From Phycisphaerales bacterium (GTDB lineage: Bacteria; Planctomycetota; Phycisphaerae; Tepidisphaerales; Tepidisphaeraceae): DNA of 64,000 nt. Location: positions 62,001-126,000 of the forward strand of contig JADLCB010000021.1 in the NCBI GenBank assembly GCA_020847375.1, read 5' to 3'. Shown here piece by piece: positions 49,785 to 59,806 of the stretch. Within the stretch, counting starts at the first letter, position 1. The number at the start of each line of letters is the position of its first letter. The notes beneath the pieces are model-generated. The model was not told the DNA's origin, did not search any database, and saw nothing but the letters and a program-made list of their open reading frames with translations. A program made the translations under genes and the position numbers.

Positions 49785-51920
49785 ATGGCCAGCAACTCAT
49801 CGACGGATTCATCCTTACCCAGTGCCAGCGCCAGTGCTTCGGATCCTCTTTTACATATCGGCCTGCTTTCCCAGCCGGTCGGATCTCTCAGCGGCGTAGG
49901 GCCGGTGCGCGCCAAAGCGTTCGCCAGTCTGGGGGTGCATACGCTGGGCGATCTGCTGGAATATTTCCCGCGCGACTATCAACTGGAATCATCCGAAGCG
50001 ACCATCAGTGATCTGCAAGGCAGCGATACCATCCAGTCCGCCCGCGGGGAAATTGTGGCGGTCAATTATGTCGCCGGGCACCGTCGCCCGCGTTTTGAAG
50101 CCACCATCGAAGATGCCACCGGCAAACTGGCGATTCTCTGGTTCAACAGCAGCTTTCTGCGCAGCAAACTGCACCCGGGTCAGATGATCCGTGTGAAGGG
50201 GAAGGTGCGCCACAATCGTAATTTTCCCGTGATGATGAACCCCAAATGGGAGTTTGTCAGCACGGATACCCCCGCCATCAACCAGTCGAAACTGCGCCCG
50301 ATCTACCCAGCCACCGCCCGGCTGGGCAGCGACGTGATCGGTCAGATCATCGCGCAGCATCTTCAAAGCGCCACCGCCCGGCTGGATGAATGGTTCGATG
50401 CCCCCCTTTTACAGAAATATCACCTGCTGCCACGAGCCAGCGCCTATGAACTGATTCATCGCCCTGCCTCGCGGCGCGACGCCATGGCAGCCAGACGCAG
50501 GATCATTTTTGATGAGTTGATGTTGATGCAGCTTGGGCTGGGTTTGAGCAAACGCCTGCGTCAAGGCCGGCTCAGTGCCCCCGTGCTGCGCGTGGATAAA
50601 GTGCTGGATGAACGCATTCTGGCGCGTTTGGGTTTTCAGCTCACCACCGCCCAGCGCAACGCAACGTATCAACTGGTGCGCGATCTGACCAGCGGCGTAC
50701 CGATGAATCGCCTGCTGCAGGGGGATGTCGGCAGTGGCAAAACGGCGGTGGCGGTTTACGGCATGCTGGCAGCGGTAGCCAATCACATGCAGGCGGCGCT
50801 CCTGGCCCCGACCGAAGTGCTGGCTGAGCAACATTACCTGACCTTGAGCAATCTGCTGGCGGGTTCACAGGTGCGCCTCGGGCTTTATACTGGCCGGACC
50901 AAACGGCGCGACCGGACGAGAATGTTGGGCGATCTGGCCAGTGGTCAGATTCATCTGGCTGTCGGTACGCAGGCGCTGATCCAGAAGGATGTTGAGTTTG
51001 CCAACCTGGGGCTGGTGGTGGTTGATGAGCAGCATCGGCTGGGCGTGCGTCAGCGCGCAGTGCTGAAAGACAAGGGGCTTTCGCCGCACTATCTGGTGAT
51101 GACCGCCACGCCGATTCCGCGCACGCTGGCTTTGAGTTATTTTGCTGATTTTGAAGTCACGGTGCTGGATGAGCTTCCTCCGGGTCGTCAGCCCATCGAA
51201 ACGCGCTGGTTACGGCAGGGCCAGGCTGCCCAGGCGTATGAGTTTATTCGTCAGCAGGTTCAATCGGGTCGTCAGGCGTATATCGTTCTGCCGCGCATCG
51301 AAGACGATGGGCTGGACGACAGCAAATCCGCCCTGAAGGAGTACAAACGCCTGAGCGAAGGGGCGCTGGCTGATCTGAAACTGGGCTTGCTGCACGGCCA
51401 GCTCTCGACGGGTGAAAAACAGGAGGTGATGGCAGGTTTTCGCGACGGGCGCATCGATGTGCTGATTGCCACGACGGTGATCGAGGTGGGCATCGATGTG
51501 CCCAACGCCACGGTCATGATGATCGACAGTGCAGATCGATTTGGTCTGTCGCAGTTGCATCAGTTGCGCGGTCGCGTCGGTCGAGGCCGTTACAAGTCGT
51601 ACTGTATTCTGCTGGCTGATGCGATTCAGGAAACAACCGTTTCGCGCCTGCAGACCATGGTCAACACCACCGACGGTTTTGTGATCGCTGAAACAGACCT
51701 GGCGCTGCGCGGGCCGGGGGAGTTTTTTGGTACGCGCCAGCATGGCCTGCCTGAGTTCAAACTGGCTGACATTACCAATGAAATGCAGCTTCTGCGCATC
51801 GCCCGCGATGAGGCGACCGCCCTGCTGCAGGCTGATCCGCATCTGCGTCAGCATCCCAATTTACGTACTGCCCTGCAAAACCAGTTGGGCGATTCGTTCA
51901 ATCTGGCAGCTGTGGGATAA
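49785..51920 (+). CDS. recG: ATP-dependent DNA helicase RecG
   Basis: A 711-residue RecG that remodels stalled forks and branched DNA. The N-terminal wedge/OB domain ([35 protein letters not shown]) is followed by a superfamily 2 motor: [14 protein letters not shown] (motif I), [12 protein letters not shown] (Ia), [14 protein letters not shown] (II, DEQH), [13 protein letters not shown] (III), [20 protein letters not shown] (V) and [11 protein letters not shown] (VI). The C-terminal [16 protein letters not shown] is the RecG-typical wedge-contacting part. The motif II HRLG differs by one residue from the more common HRFG. It follows pcm by 68 bp. Confidence 0.97.
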   Translation: MASNSSTDSSLPSASASASDPLLHIGLLSQPVGSLSGVGPVRAKAFASLGVHTLGDLLEYFPRDYQLESSEATISDLQGSDTIQSARGEIVAVNYVAGHRRPRFEATIEDATGKLAILWFNSSFLRSKLHPGQMIRVKGKVRHNRNFPVMMNPKWEFVSTDTPAINQSKLRPIYPATARLGSDVIGQIIAQHLQSATARLDEWFDAPLLQKYHLLPRASAYELIHRPASRRDAMAARRRIIFDELMLMQLGLGLSKRLRQGRLSAPVLRVDKVLDERILARLGFQLTTAQRNATYQLVRDLTSGVPMNRLLQGDVGSGKTAVAVYGMLAAVANHMQAALLAPTEVLAEQHYLTLSNLLAGSQVRLGLYTGRTKRRDRTRMLGDLASGQIHLAVGTQALIQKDVEFANLGLVVVDEQHRLGVRQRAVLKDKGLSPHYLVMTATPIPRTLALSYFADFEVTVLDELPPGRQPIETRWLRQGQAAQAYEFIRQQVQSGRQAYIVLPRIEDDGLDDSKSALKEYKRLSEGALADLKLGLLHGQLSTGEKQEVMAGFRDGRIDVLIATTVIEVGIDVPNATVMMIDSADRFGLSQLHQLRGRVGRGRYKSYCILLADAIQETTVSRLQTMVNTTDGFVIAETDLALRGPGEFFGTRQHGLPEFKLADITNEMQLLRIARDEATALLQADPHLRQHPNLRTALQNQLGDSFNLAAVG

Positions 51921-52039
51921 AACTACTGCGCCACACCAGACCGCCCGACACCCGCCACCTGCCCCTTGATGCCCGGCCGCGTGCTGGTTCGTCATGACAA
52001 CACCTTGTCACGCCCGCCGGCCCCCCTACAATCCTGCGC

Positions 52040-53599
52040 ATGCCTTTTACAACCCTACGAGACTACATTGACGATCTGGCTGGCCAGGGGGAGTTGGCGC
52101 GGATCAAGACGCAGGTCGATCCGGTGCTGGAAGTGGCCGAAGTGGCCGATCGGGTGATGAAGTCGCCCGCACCGCATTCGTCGAATGAAAAGGATCAATC
52201 GCCCGCTGCCAAACTGGGCGGACGGGCGCTGCTTTTTGAAAATGTGTCTGGGGCGCAGATGCCGCTGGCGATCAATCTGTTTGGTTCGTACTGGCGGATC
52301 AACCGCGCGCTGGGGACCGATACGCTGGAGAGTCTGGCTGCACGGGTTGGGGCGCTGCTCAAACCGGACATCCCCTCATCATTGATCGAAAAGATGAAGC
52401 GCATCCCCGACCTGATCAAAATGGGGTCGTATCCGCCCAAAACCGTGCGCAGCGGAATCTGTCAGCAGGTGGTTCACGAAGGAGCCAGCGCCAGTCTGGA
52501 TATGCTGCCGATCATCCAGTGCTGGCCTCTTGATGGTGATCTGGACAGCGGTCAGATGCTCCATCCTGAACATCTGCTCAGCGTCAAGCAGCGTGGAACG
52601 GGCAGGTACATCACGCTGGCGGGCATTTACACCAAAAACCCTACCTCCGGCGAGCGCAATGTCGGCATGTATCGCGTGCAAAAATTTTCATCCCATCTGG
52701 CGGCGATGCACTGGCATATGCACCATGACGGGGCGCGACATTTTCGCATGTATCAGCAGCGCGGCGAAAAAATGCCGCTGGCGATTGTGCTGGGGGGCGA
52801 ACCGGTTTTACCGTACGCTGCCACCGCGCCCCTGCCCCCGGGCGTGGAGGAACTCTTATTGGCGGGATTTTTGAACGGCAGCGGCATCGAGCTGGTCAAG
52901 TGCCGGACCATTGACATGGAAGTACCGGCCAACGCGGAAATTGTCATCGAAGGATACGTCGATCCGAATGAAAAACTGATGGAAGGCCCGTTCGGCGACC
53001 ATACCGGTTTTTATTCGCTGGCGCATTGGTATCCCGCGTTTCATGTAACCGCCATCACCCACCGGCGCGATCCGATCTACCCCACCACCATCGTCGGTAA
53101 ACCCCCGATGGAGGATTATTATCTGGGCAAGGCGACCGAGCGCATTTTCCTGCCGCTGTTGAAAATGCTCATTCCGGACATCATCGATTACAACCTGCCG
53201 ATCAGCGGCGTGTTTCACAATTGCGCCTACATCCGAATCAAAAAGGAATATCCGTGGCAGGCGCGACGGGTCATGCACGCGATCTGGGGGGCGGGACAGA
53301 TGGCGCTGACCAAGTTCATCATCGTGGTTGACGAGCATGTCGATGTTCAGGACGAGCAGCAGGTGCTGTTCCACCTGTTCAGCAACTGCGACCCAGCCCG
53401 TGACATGGAAGTGGCCTATGGCCCGGTTGATATTCTCGATCATGCTGCGCCGGAAACCGGCGCCGGCAGCAAAGTCGGGTTTGACGCAACGGCGAAATGG
53501 AAGGAAGAAGGCAAAGTGCGCGTCTGGCCAAAAGAGCTGGAAATGGATCAGACCACCCGCCAGCGGGTCAGCCAGCGCTGGCGCGAATATGGGTTGTAA
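52040..53599 (+). CDS. UbiD family decarboxylase
   Basis: A 519-residue UbiD-family protein that should need prenylated FMN. It starts TTLRDYIDDLAGQGELARI and contains ALLFENVSGAQMPLAINLFG. The mid part has NVGMYRVQ and HWHMHHDGARHF, where the cofactor and metal bind, and VPANAEIVIEGYV with GPFGDHTGFYS as the catalytic Glu/Asp region. The family includes UbiD and menaquinone-pathway (futalosine route, MqnP-type) decarboxylases as well as aromatic decarboxylases; the length and start resemble the quinone group. The flavin prenyltransferase UbiX is not in the window. The gene is preceded by recG (119-bp gap). Confidence 0.9.
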   Translation: MPFTTLRDYIDDLAGQGELARIKTQVDPVLEVAEVADRVMKSPAPHSSNEKDQSPAAKLGGRALLFENVSGAQMPLAINLFGSYWRINRALGTDTLESLAARVGALLKPDIPSSLIEKMKRIPDLIKMGSYPPKTVRSGICQQVVHEGASASLDMLPIIQCWPLDGDLDSGQMLHPEHLLSVKQRGTGRYITLAGIYTKNPTSGERNVGMYRVQKFSSHLAAMHWHMHHDGARHFRMYQQRGEKMPLAIVLGGEPVLPYAATAPLPPGVEELLLAGFLNGSGIELVKCRTIDMEVPANAEIVIEGYVDPNEKLMEGPFGDHTGFYSLAHWYPAFHVTAITHRRDPIYPTTIVGKPPMEDYYLGKATERIFLPLLKMLIPDIIDYNLPISGVFHNCAYIRIKKEYPWQARRVMHAIWGAGQMALTKFIIVVDEHVDVQDEQQVLFHLFSNCDPARDMEVAYGPVDILDHAAPETGAGSKVGFDATAKWKEEGKVRVWPKELEMDQTTRQRVSQRWREYGL

Positions 53600-53643
53600 G
53601 CCTGTCGCGGTTGGCAGAGTTGCTGGAGTGGCGATTACGCATT

Positions 53644-56325
53644 TTACTGAATCGGCACTTCATCATTGAGAATGCGCGTGCCATAGATTTCCTTGATCCC
53701 TGAACGGACCGTCGCCCCGGCGGTGAACTGCGCCTGATCAAAGCGGTAGCGCTTGATCGTGGTGGTGCCCGGCGCGAGATTGGTCACCAGCCGCTCCTGC
53801 CGAGCTTGCCCGGGGTACATGGTAAACGCGGCGTAATCGATCGGTTTCTCGCCGTAATTGCTGATGATCTGCTGGACGATAATGTCATCCCCGTCGCGCA
53901 GCGCCAGCGTCTGCATTCCGACATCACTCAAGCCCAGTTTCAACGGCACATCCACCTGAAAACCGATGCTGCGATCGGCCTGCACCTGGAACTCCGCCTT
54001 GACGATTTTTTCACCCCCCAGACTGTTGTAGGGCAACTCAATGGTCAGATCACGCTGAAAGACTTCGCCGGGATTCAACGAAAACTGGAACGTTGGCGGA
54101 CTGAGCGTCCAGCCGGGCGGCGCTTTGAGTTTAAGCTGGCCACTGATTGCCTGACGATACGGATTGGCAAAGCGAATCTTGCGGAGATGCGGTTTGAAAC
54201 TTGATTCGAGCAGCGGCTGATCCCAGGAAACCGAGGCGCGCATCTGCGCCAGATTCGCATCGACACCCACGATGAACGTCGGCATGGCGTCAATGGGAAG
54301 ATCAACCGTATCCGGGTCGGACTGCTCCCGGGCGGTGAAGCTGATCGGGGTGACATTGCCCCACAAGTCCAGGCGCAGCGCCCCCGTCAGAGGACTGATC
54401 CGCAAAGGCCGGGTCTGACGCTGATTGTCCTGACTCCACAGCGCCAAAATGCCGACTCCGGCGCGATCAAATAAAAATGCCTCCACGCCATCGGCCACCG
54501 GCACGCGGCCTTTGAACGTCGCCCCGCTGAGCATGCGCGTCAACGTGCGGACAATCAGGAACATTTCGCGCGGCTGGCGGATCACCTGCCCGCCCTGGGT
54601 TTCGATCGTAAAGGGGAGCGGAATGTCGATGCGATGGGCATCGGCGGACAATGCATAAATCACCCGTTGCGCCAGGTCGCGGATTTGCAACTCACGTCCG
54701 TAACGCTGTTCATCCAGTAATTGCAGCGACACCGACAGCTCGGGGGAACCCTTGATCGGCGAACCCACCACTGGCTGGGCGGTATGACGCTGGGTCATAT
54801 CCGCCATGTAAAGCGGAATCTGTGAGGGCAGCACACTGGGGGGCAGGCTCAGCGCCACCGTCGCGGGCATGCCACCTTCCAGCTCATACCACGCCGGCCA
54901 GGGCATGGCCAGATCCGGTTTGTCAATCAGGCTCGAAAACTGCTGATAGAACATGTTGTAGACCTGATGCATCGCCGGATTGGCCACAAACAGATCCGAA
55001 CCATCAGCCCCCAGTTGCCAGGCCGCCAGATTGTAGGCGTAGCGGGCAATGAGCTGGGAAAGCTGATCCTGCCACTGCGACGTTTGCGCTTTGAGCAGAC
55101 CCTTCCAGGTTGGGTCGGTCAATTGATGGGTGATCTCCGGCGGCAATTCCACCAGGCAAGCTGTGGGCAAAATCGACCGCTCCCGCAACCCTTCCAGCAG
55201 ACGATCCAATATCTTGGAATCGATCTGCATGACATCGCCCTGCTGGTTCCACAACCCCACCTTGACGCGGCCAACCGACAAAATGGAAAGCACCTGGGGC
55301 AGATCATCCCAGCCGGCAAAGGGAAGGTCTGTGGCAATAACGCCAAATCGTTCATCGGGATGGCCCGCTACACGATCATCCGCCAGACGGATGAAATCAA
55401 TCACATGATCGCCGACCGACTCGCCGCGGCTGCTGATCTGCATGGTGGCGCGATACCACCCGGGCGCGAGCGTCGGCAACGTCAGCGCCAGTTCATATTC
55501 CCCCGGGCCGCTGGGCGTGGCGGCGCTCAGATCCAGCACGCCGCTGCGCTGGTAGACAACCTGATTCTGCGCATCCTGAACAATGAGGCGACCGGACAGG
55601 TCATCGGTGAAACGATCATTGATTCGGGCAATAATCCGCAGGGCTTGGGAGGCGGGAAAGATGTTTCCCGGCTGATTGGTCTTCAGCCCCACCTTGGGAA
55701 CCTGCGATACCTTGACATCATCAAACCAGGCGCTGCCGCGAATATCCTGCGAAAACAGGGCGCGATCCCCCAGCGTCGTGGGGGTATATTGCTCGGGCTG
55801 AAGCAACGCCAGCTCGATGACCAGATAGGCCGCATTTTCGTTGGTGGTTGATAATTCCACATCCAATTGTTTCCACGGCTGATTTTCATCGCTGGCGGCA
55901 TACAACGGACTGTGCGTCAGCGAAGCAGCAATGGGTCGATGATCCTGATCGGTGAAAAAGGCACTCAGGCGGGCACGGGCGTATTTCAACGCTGTCGTCT
56001 TGACATAGGTTTCCACCCGGTAATGCGCCCCAAGCTGCACGGTGAGCTGGTCGGATTCGTAACGATAGACCAATCCGCCGCCATTGAGATCAAAACGAAA
56101 CGAATAGCGACCGGAACGAGCCTGATCGGTTGTCAGATAGCCATTGACATAATGCGGCAGCAGGCGGTCACGAACCTTGTTCCAGTGCATGGGCAGGGGT
56201 TCGTTGTTGCCCAGGCGGCGCTCTTCAAAATCAAGCTGGCAGAGGCTGCGGTTAACAGCATCAGGAACCGCCCAGACAGACGAACAGAGTAGTAAAATCG
56301 GGATGAACCGGAATAAAAAGCGCAT
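53644..56325 (-). CDS. Large secreted protein of unknown function, possible sugar-active enzyme
   Basis: About 893 residues with a signal peptide (FLFRFIPILLLCSSVWAVPD). Residues 25-200 look like a carbohydrate-binding jelly roll (QLDFEERRLGNNEPLP, YSFRFDLNGGG, GSAWFDDVKVSQVP). A middle part from about residue 330 resembles a TIM barrel (FGVIATDLPFAGWDDLPQV; RVKVGLWNQQGDVMQ; AAWQLGADGSDLF), but I see no secure catalytic Glu pair. The last ~200 residues are beta-sandwich repeats with NEW-like ends (LKAPPGWTLSPPTFQFSLNPGE). No named family is recognised. The start at 56325 gives the signal peptide; a farther start would add 40 residues. It is divergent from the SDR gene. Confidence 0.75.
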   Translation of the reverse strand: MRFLFRFIPILLLCSSVWAVPDAVNRSLCQLDFEERRLGNNEPLPMHWNKVRDRLLPHYVNGYLTTDQARSGRYSFRFDLNGGGLVYRYESDQLTVQLGAHYRVETYVKTTALKYARARLSAFFTDQDHRPIAASLTHSPLYAASDENQPWKQLDVELSTTNENAAYLVIELALLQPEQYTPTTLGDRALFSQDIRGSAWFDDVKVSQVPKVGLKTNQPGNIFPASQALRIIARINDRFTDDLSGRLIVQDAQNQVVYQRSGVLDLSAATPSGPGEYELALTLPTLAPGWYRATMQISSRGESVGDHVIDFIRLADDRVAGHPDERFGVIATDLPFAGWDDLPQVLSILSVGRVKVGLWNQQGDVMQIDSKILDRLLEGLRERSILPTACLVELPPEITHQLTDPTWKGLLKAQTSQWQDQLSQLIARYAYNLAAWQLGADGSDLFVANPAMHQVYNMFYQQFSSLIDKPDLAMPWPAWYELEGGMPATVALSLPPSVLPSQIPLYMADMTQRHTAQPVVGSPIKGSPELSVSLQLLDEQRYGRELQIRDLAQRVIYALSADAHRIDIPLPFTIETQGGQVIRQPREMFLIVRTLTRMLSGATFKGRVPVADGVEAFLFDRAGVGILALWSQDNQRQTRPLRISPLTGALRLDLWGNVTPISFTAREQSDPDTVDLPIDAMPTFIVGVDANLAQMRASVSWDQPLLESSFKPHLRKIRFANPYRQAISGQLKLKAPPGWTLSPPTFQFSLNPGEVFQRDLTIELPYNSLGGEKIVKAEFQVQADRSIGFQVDVPLKLGLSDVGMQTLALRDGDDIIVQQIISNYGEKPIDYAAFTMYPGQARQERLVTNLAPGTTTIKRYRFDQAQFTAGATVRSGIKEIYGTRILNDEVPIQ

Positions 56326-56467
56326 AGGTCCGATAACTCTATCGGCCAAAGCGGTCGATTTTGTCCATGGTAATTTTGGGTGCGCCGGTTCGCCGGCGGG
56401 TTGCAAGTCAGCCGGGCACGGATTGTCGCGCGTTACCACAGGCATTGCATAAAGCTACAATGGGTTC

Positions 56468-57412
56468 GTGGCGGATCAAAATACCATTTTTCTGACCGGC
56501 GGCAGCGGATTTGTGGGACAGGCCGTTGCAAAAATGCTGACCGAGCGCGGTTATGGTGTTCGTGCCCTTGTGCATCGACAGTCGCTGGGGACATTTGCCG
56601 GCGTGCAATGCTGCGAGGGTGATCTGTTTACACCCGAGTCGCTCGAACCGGCGATGCGCGGCTGTGCAGCGGTGATTCATCTGGTTGGCATCATCAGCGA
56701 AGTGCCGCGGCGCGGTATCACGTTTGAACATCTGCACGTTGATGCGACCGGCAGCGTGCTGATGGCGGCCAGACGCAGCGGTGTCCGGCGGTTCATTCAT
56801 ATGTCAGCCCTGGGTGCGCGCCGCGATGCGTCCAGCCACTATCACCGCAGCAAATGGCAGGCTGAACAGTTGGTTCAAGCCAGCCAACTCGACTGGACTA
56901 TTTTCCGGCCATCATTGATTCATGGCCCGCACGGACAATTCACGCGGATGATGAATGCGTGGGCAAAAAAACGCAAAGCGCCCTGGTTGTTCATGCCCTA
57001 TTTCGGTCGTGGCTGGCTGGGCCTGGCTGGCAGCGGAACCATACAACCGATTTTTGTTGATGAGGTGGCGCGAGCATTTGCGGACAGCCTGCACATTTCT
57101 GCAACGATTGGTCGCGCCTATGATCTGGCGGGGAAAGATATTTTGACCTGGCCGCAGATGTATCACACGGCCGGGCGGATATTGGTCGGAAAACAGCGGG
57201 CAACGGCAGCCCTGCCGATCTGGCTGGCGCGCATACTGGCCAGCGTGCTGCCCCACCGGCTGCTGGGTTTCAACCGCGATCAGGTCATCATGGCTGGTGA
57301 AAACAATACGGCTGACTCCAACGCTTTTATAAACGATTTCGGCTGGTGTCCCAGCGGTTTTGCCTCTACGCTAACCAGCTACGCCGATTTGATCGACGGT
57401 GGAACTTTTTGA
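56468..57412 (+). CDS. NAD(P)-binding SDR-like protein (NDUFA9-type)
   Basis: A 314-residue atypical short-chain dehydrogenase. The Rossmann start IFLTGGSGFVGQAVAKML is followed by GVRALVHRQS, AVIHLVGIISEVP and RFIHMSALGARRDASSHYHRSK, in which the usual YxxxK is YHRSK, and WTIFRPSLIHGP. This pattern is that of the NDUFA9/YfcH-type group (nucleoside-diphosphate-sugar epimerase-like proteins) often linked to ubiquinone or complex I, with unknown bacterial role. The GTG at 56468 is the earliest start matching the family; no strong ribosome binding site is seen. The site-2 protease gene follows after 24 bp. Confidence 0.88.
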   Translation: MADQNTIFLTGGSGFVGQAVAKMLTERGYGVRALVHRQSLGTFAGVQCCEGDLFTPESLEPAMRGCAAVIHLVGIISEVPRRGITFEHLHVDATGSVLMAARRSGVRRFIHMSALGARRDASSHYHRSKWQAEQLVQASQLDWTIFRPSLIHGPHGQFTRMMNAWAKKRKAPWLFMPYFGRGWLGLAGSGTIQPIFVDEVARAFADSLHISATIGRAYDLAGKDILTWPQMYHTAGRILVGKQRATAALPIWLARILASVLPHRLLGFNRDQVIMAGENNTADSNAFINDFGWCPSGFASTLTSYADLIDGGTF

Positions 57413-57436
57413 CTCTTATTGAATGAAGCACTATTG

Positions 57437-58489
57437 ATGAGTCCCTTGCATAACGCCCCCTCAACTTGCCCACAGTGTCAAACTCCTCTGGCACCGGACA
57501 GCCTGAGCTGCCCAAACTGCGGGATGTTTGTTCACCTGCGCGAATTGCGCGCTCTGGGCGCAGCAGCGATGGAACTGGAAACGACCGATCCGCCCAAGGC
57601 GCTGGTGGCGTGGAACCGGGTGCTGGAATTACTGCCGCCGCAATCGCCGCAATATCGTCAGGTCACGGAGCGCATCGGCTGGCTGAATGCCCAGCCGGCC
57701 GATTCAACCCGGTCATGGGCGGACAGACAAGCGGGAACCTCCCCTCATGCCCGTCAACCATCCGCCCCATCGGACTCATGGCGTTTATGGCTGTTCAAAA
57801 CCGGTGGTTCGCTGATCTTGAACATCCCGTTTTATGCTTATTTTTTCCATCGAAATATCGATGGATCCAATCATCTGGCCCTGTCGCTGATCATGGGAAC
57901 GGGATTTTTGCTGATGATTCTGGTGCATGAAATGGGCCACGTCCTAGCCATGCGTCATTATCGCCTGAGTGGTAGTCCACCCTTGTTTATTCCGTTCATC
58001 GGCGCGTTGATTAACCTGCGTCAACCGCCACGCAATGCCAGGGAGGAGGCAATTGTCGGAATTGGCGGGCCGGTGCTGGGAACGGTGGGTGCTGCCGCCT
58101 GTTACGGTTTGTACCTGATCACCGGCTGGAGCTTGCTGCTGCCTTTGGCCTTTCTGGGTTTTTTCATCAACCTGTTCAACATGCTCCCCCTGCCGCCGCT
58201 GGACGGCGGACGCATCACCGCCGCCATCAGTCCGTGGATCTGGTTGATCGGTCTGGTTCTTCTGGTGCTGGAAATTATCGCGACGCGATTCCAGTCATTC
58301 CTGCCGGTTCTGATCCTGTTTGTCGCCTTGCCGCGCGTCATGAGCACCCTGCGTGGGCGCGATCGCTATCTGCCCTATTACCGCATCTCGCGGCGCGCAA
58401 GCTGGCTGATTGCCACGGCCTACATCGGTCTGACCGTGGTACTGCTGACGTTTATCTACATCTGCAACATGCAGTTGCGGTTTCTGTAG
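57437..58489 (+). CDS. Zinc-ribbon site-2 protease (M50 family)
   Basis: About 350 residues. The N-terminus is a zinc ribbon (CPQCQTP and CPNCGMF) followed by a short helical, TPR-like stretch (DPPKALVAWNRVLELLPP). The rest has six or so membrane segments with the intramembrane protease motifs: LVHEMGHVLAMRHY (HExxH) and NLFNMLPLPPLDGGRI (NxxPxxxLDGG). Such enzymes cut membrane proteins in signalling; the substrate is unknown. The ATG at 57437 is preferred over a TTG at 57419. It follows the SDR gene closely and may share its transcript. A weak GGGGA/TCCCC hairpin lies just after it at 58529-58545. Confidence 0.9.
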   Translation: MSPLHNAPSTCPQCQTPLAPDSLSCPNCGMFVHLRELRALGAAAMELETTDPPKALVAWNRVLELLPPQSPQYRQVTERIGWLNAQPADSTRSWADRQAGTSPHARQPSAPSDSWRLWLFKTGGSLILNIPFYAYFFHRNIDGSNHLALSLIMGTGFLLMILVHEMGHVLAMRHYRLSGSPPLFIPFIGALINLRQPPRNAREEAIVGIGGPVLGTVGAAACYGLYLITGWSLLLPLAFLGFFINLFNMLPLPPLDGGRITAAISPWIWLIGLVLLVLEIIATRFQSFLPVLILFVALPRVMSTLRGRDRYLPYYRISRRASWLIATAYIGLTVVLLTFIYICNMQLRFL

Positions 58490-58569
58490 GTATGCCTCGT
58501 GCCGGCCCGGCGGATATCAACCCCGCTTGGGGAAGGTATCTCCCCTGTACTTTTGGTCACTGGCGATGG

Positions 58570-59595
58570 TCAGTGTGAAAACAGGTCAACATTCTGCCAG
58601 CGCTGCATTTGCTGGCGAATCTGCGGCTGATCGGGATAAACCTGCAGGCTCTTTTGCCACATATTCAGCGCCTCTTTACGGGCTTGCTCATTGATGCGCA
58701 TGCCCTTGTCGTAGGTCTCGATCTGCACTTGGGCGCTCTGATTCATGGCTGGATAATACAGGGGGTTGACCGCCAGCGCTGCGCTGTATTGCTGGAGCGC
58801 TTTGTCGGGCTGATCGCTGGCTTTATACGCATCACCCAGCAGGCGCAGGGCCAGCACTGACTTTTGACGGCCTGGCAGTTGTTCCAGCAGCATAACGGCC
58901 TCGCGCGGACGCTGCTGCTCGATCAAATTGGCGGCGTAATTGATCTGGACAGCGGCAATGGTCGGGTCAAGATCGAGCGATCGACGGTAGGCCACTTCCG
59001 CTTCGGCGTGTTGCTTCGACGAATCCAGCACCAGGGCGTAGTTACCCCAAGCTGTCGCTGAATCAGGCGACAGGTCGGTCGCTTTTTTCGCATGACTCAA
59101 GGCGTTGTCCGACTGTCCCAGAACCATGTACGCCAGACCAAGATTCATATTGGTCTTGGTATCATCCGGTTTAAGCTTGGCCGACTGCAGGTAGCTGGTG
59201 ACGGCGGCCTGCAGACGCCCCAAAAACTGATTGGAAACACCCAGATAATAGAAATTGAGATAATCGTATGGATCCAGCCCCGCCAGTTTTTCGTACTGCG
59301 CAATCGCTGCTTCATACTGACCTTCATTGCGATAAATATCCGCCAGCAATGATCGGGCGGTGATGAGATCGGCGTTTTCATGCAGCGCAGCCAGCAGTGC
59401 CCGGACAGCGGCATCACGATAACCCGACTGGTAAGCGTCATAACCGCGGAGATATTGCTTCATGCCCTTATCCTGCTCGGCTGATGGCGAAGTGGACGAG
59501 GCACTCTGGCATCCGCTGATCGCCAGCAATAACCCCAGGGCAGGAATCGCCATCGGAATGATTGCACGATCGATGAAGGTTGTTGGTCGTTGCAT
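58570..59595 (-). CDS. TPR-repeat lipoprotein
   Basis: About 341 residues with a lipoprotein signal (IPALGLLLAISGC; Cys in the lipobox SGC) preceded by a 25-residue N-terminal stretch. The mature part is tetratricopeptide repeats: AVRALLAALHENADLITARS, QYEAAIAQYEKLAGLDPYDY, GRLQAAVTSYLQSAKLKPDD, QSDNALSHAKKATDLSPDSA and so on, about eight repeats. TPR proteins are scaffolds for protein contacts; as a lipoprotein it should sit in the envelope, perhaps as a PilF or NlpI-like adaptor, but no specific role can be named. The ATG at 59595 is preferred; a start at 59685 would add 30 residues. Confidence 0.85.
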   Translation of the reverse strand: MQRPTTFIDRAIIPMAIPALGLLLAISGCQSASSTSPSAEQDKGMKQYLRGYDAYQSGYRDAAVRALLAALHENADLITARSLLADIYRNEGQYEAAIAQYEKLAGLDPYDYLNFYYLGVSNQFLGRLQAAVTSYLQSAKLKPDDTKTNMNLGLAYMVLGQSDNALSHAKKATDLSPDSATAWGNYALVLDSSKQHAEAEVAYRRSLDLDPTIAAVQINYAANLIEQQRPREAVMLLEQLPGRQKSVLALRLLGDAYKASDQPDKALQQYSAALAVNPLYYPAMNQSAQVQIETYDKGMRINEQARKEALNMWQKSLQVYPDQPQIRQQMQRWQNVDLFSH

Positions 59596-59806
59596 AAACA
59601 AGGCTGTCCAGTGGTTAAAGGCGTTGCGCCACGTCGAAAGAGAGGCGCACCAGATATAGAAGGTATTTGATTGCATCAATACCACGATCCCAGCGATTTG
59701 CCCTTAATATAAGGTCTGCCACCGAAGCGGGTCAAAACTTCGTCTTGCCCGCATCGTCATCGTCTCATACATTGCATACGAAACGAACCAGGCAGGAAAA
59801 CGATTT

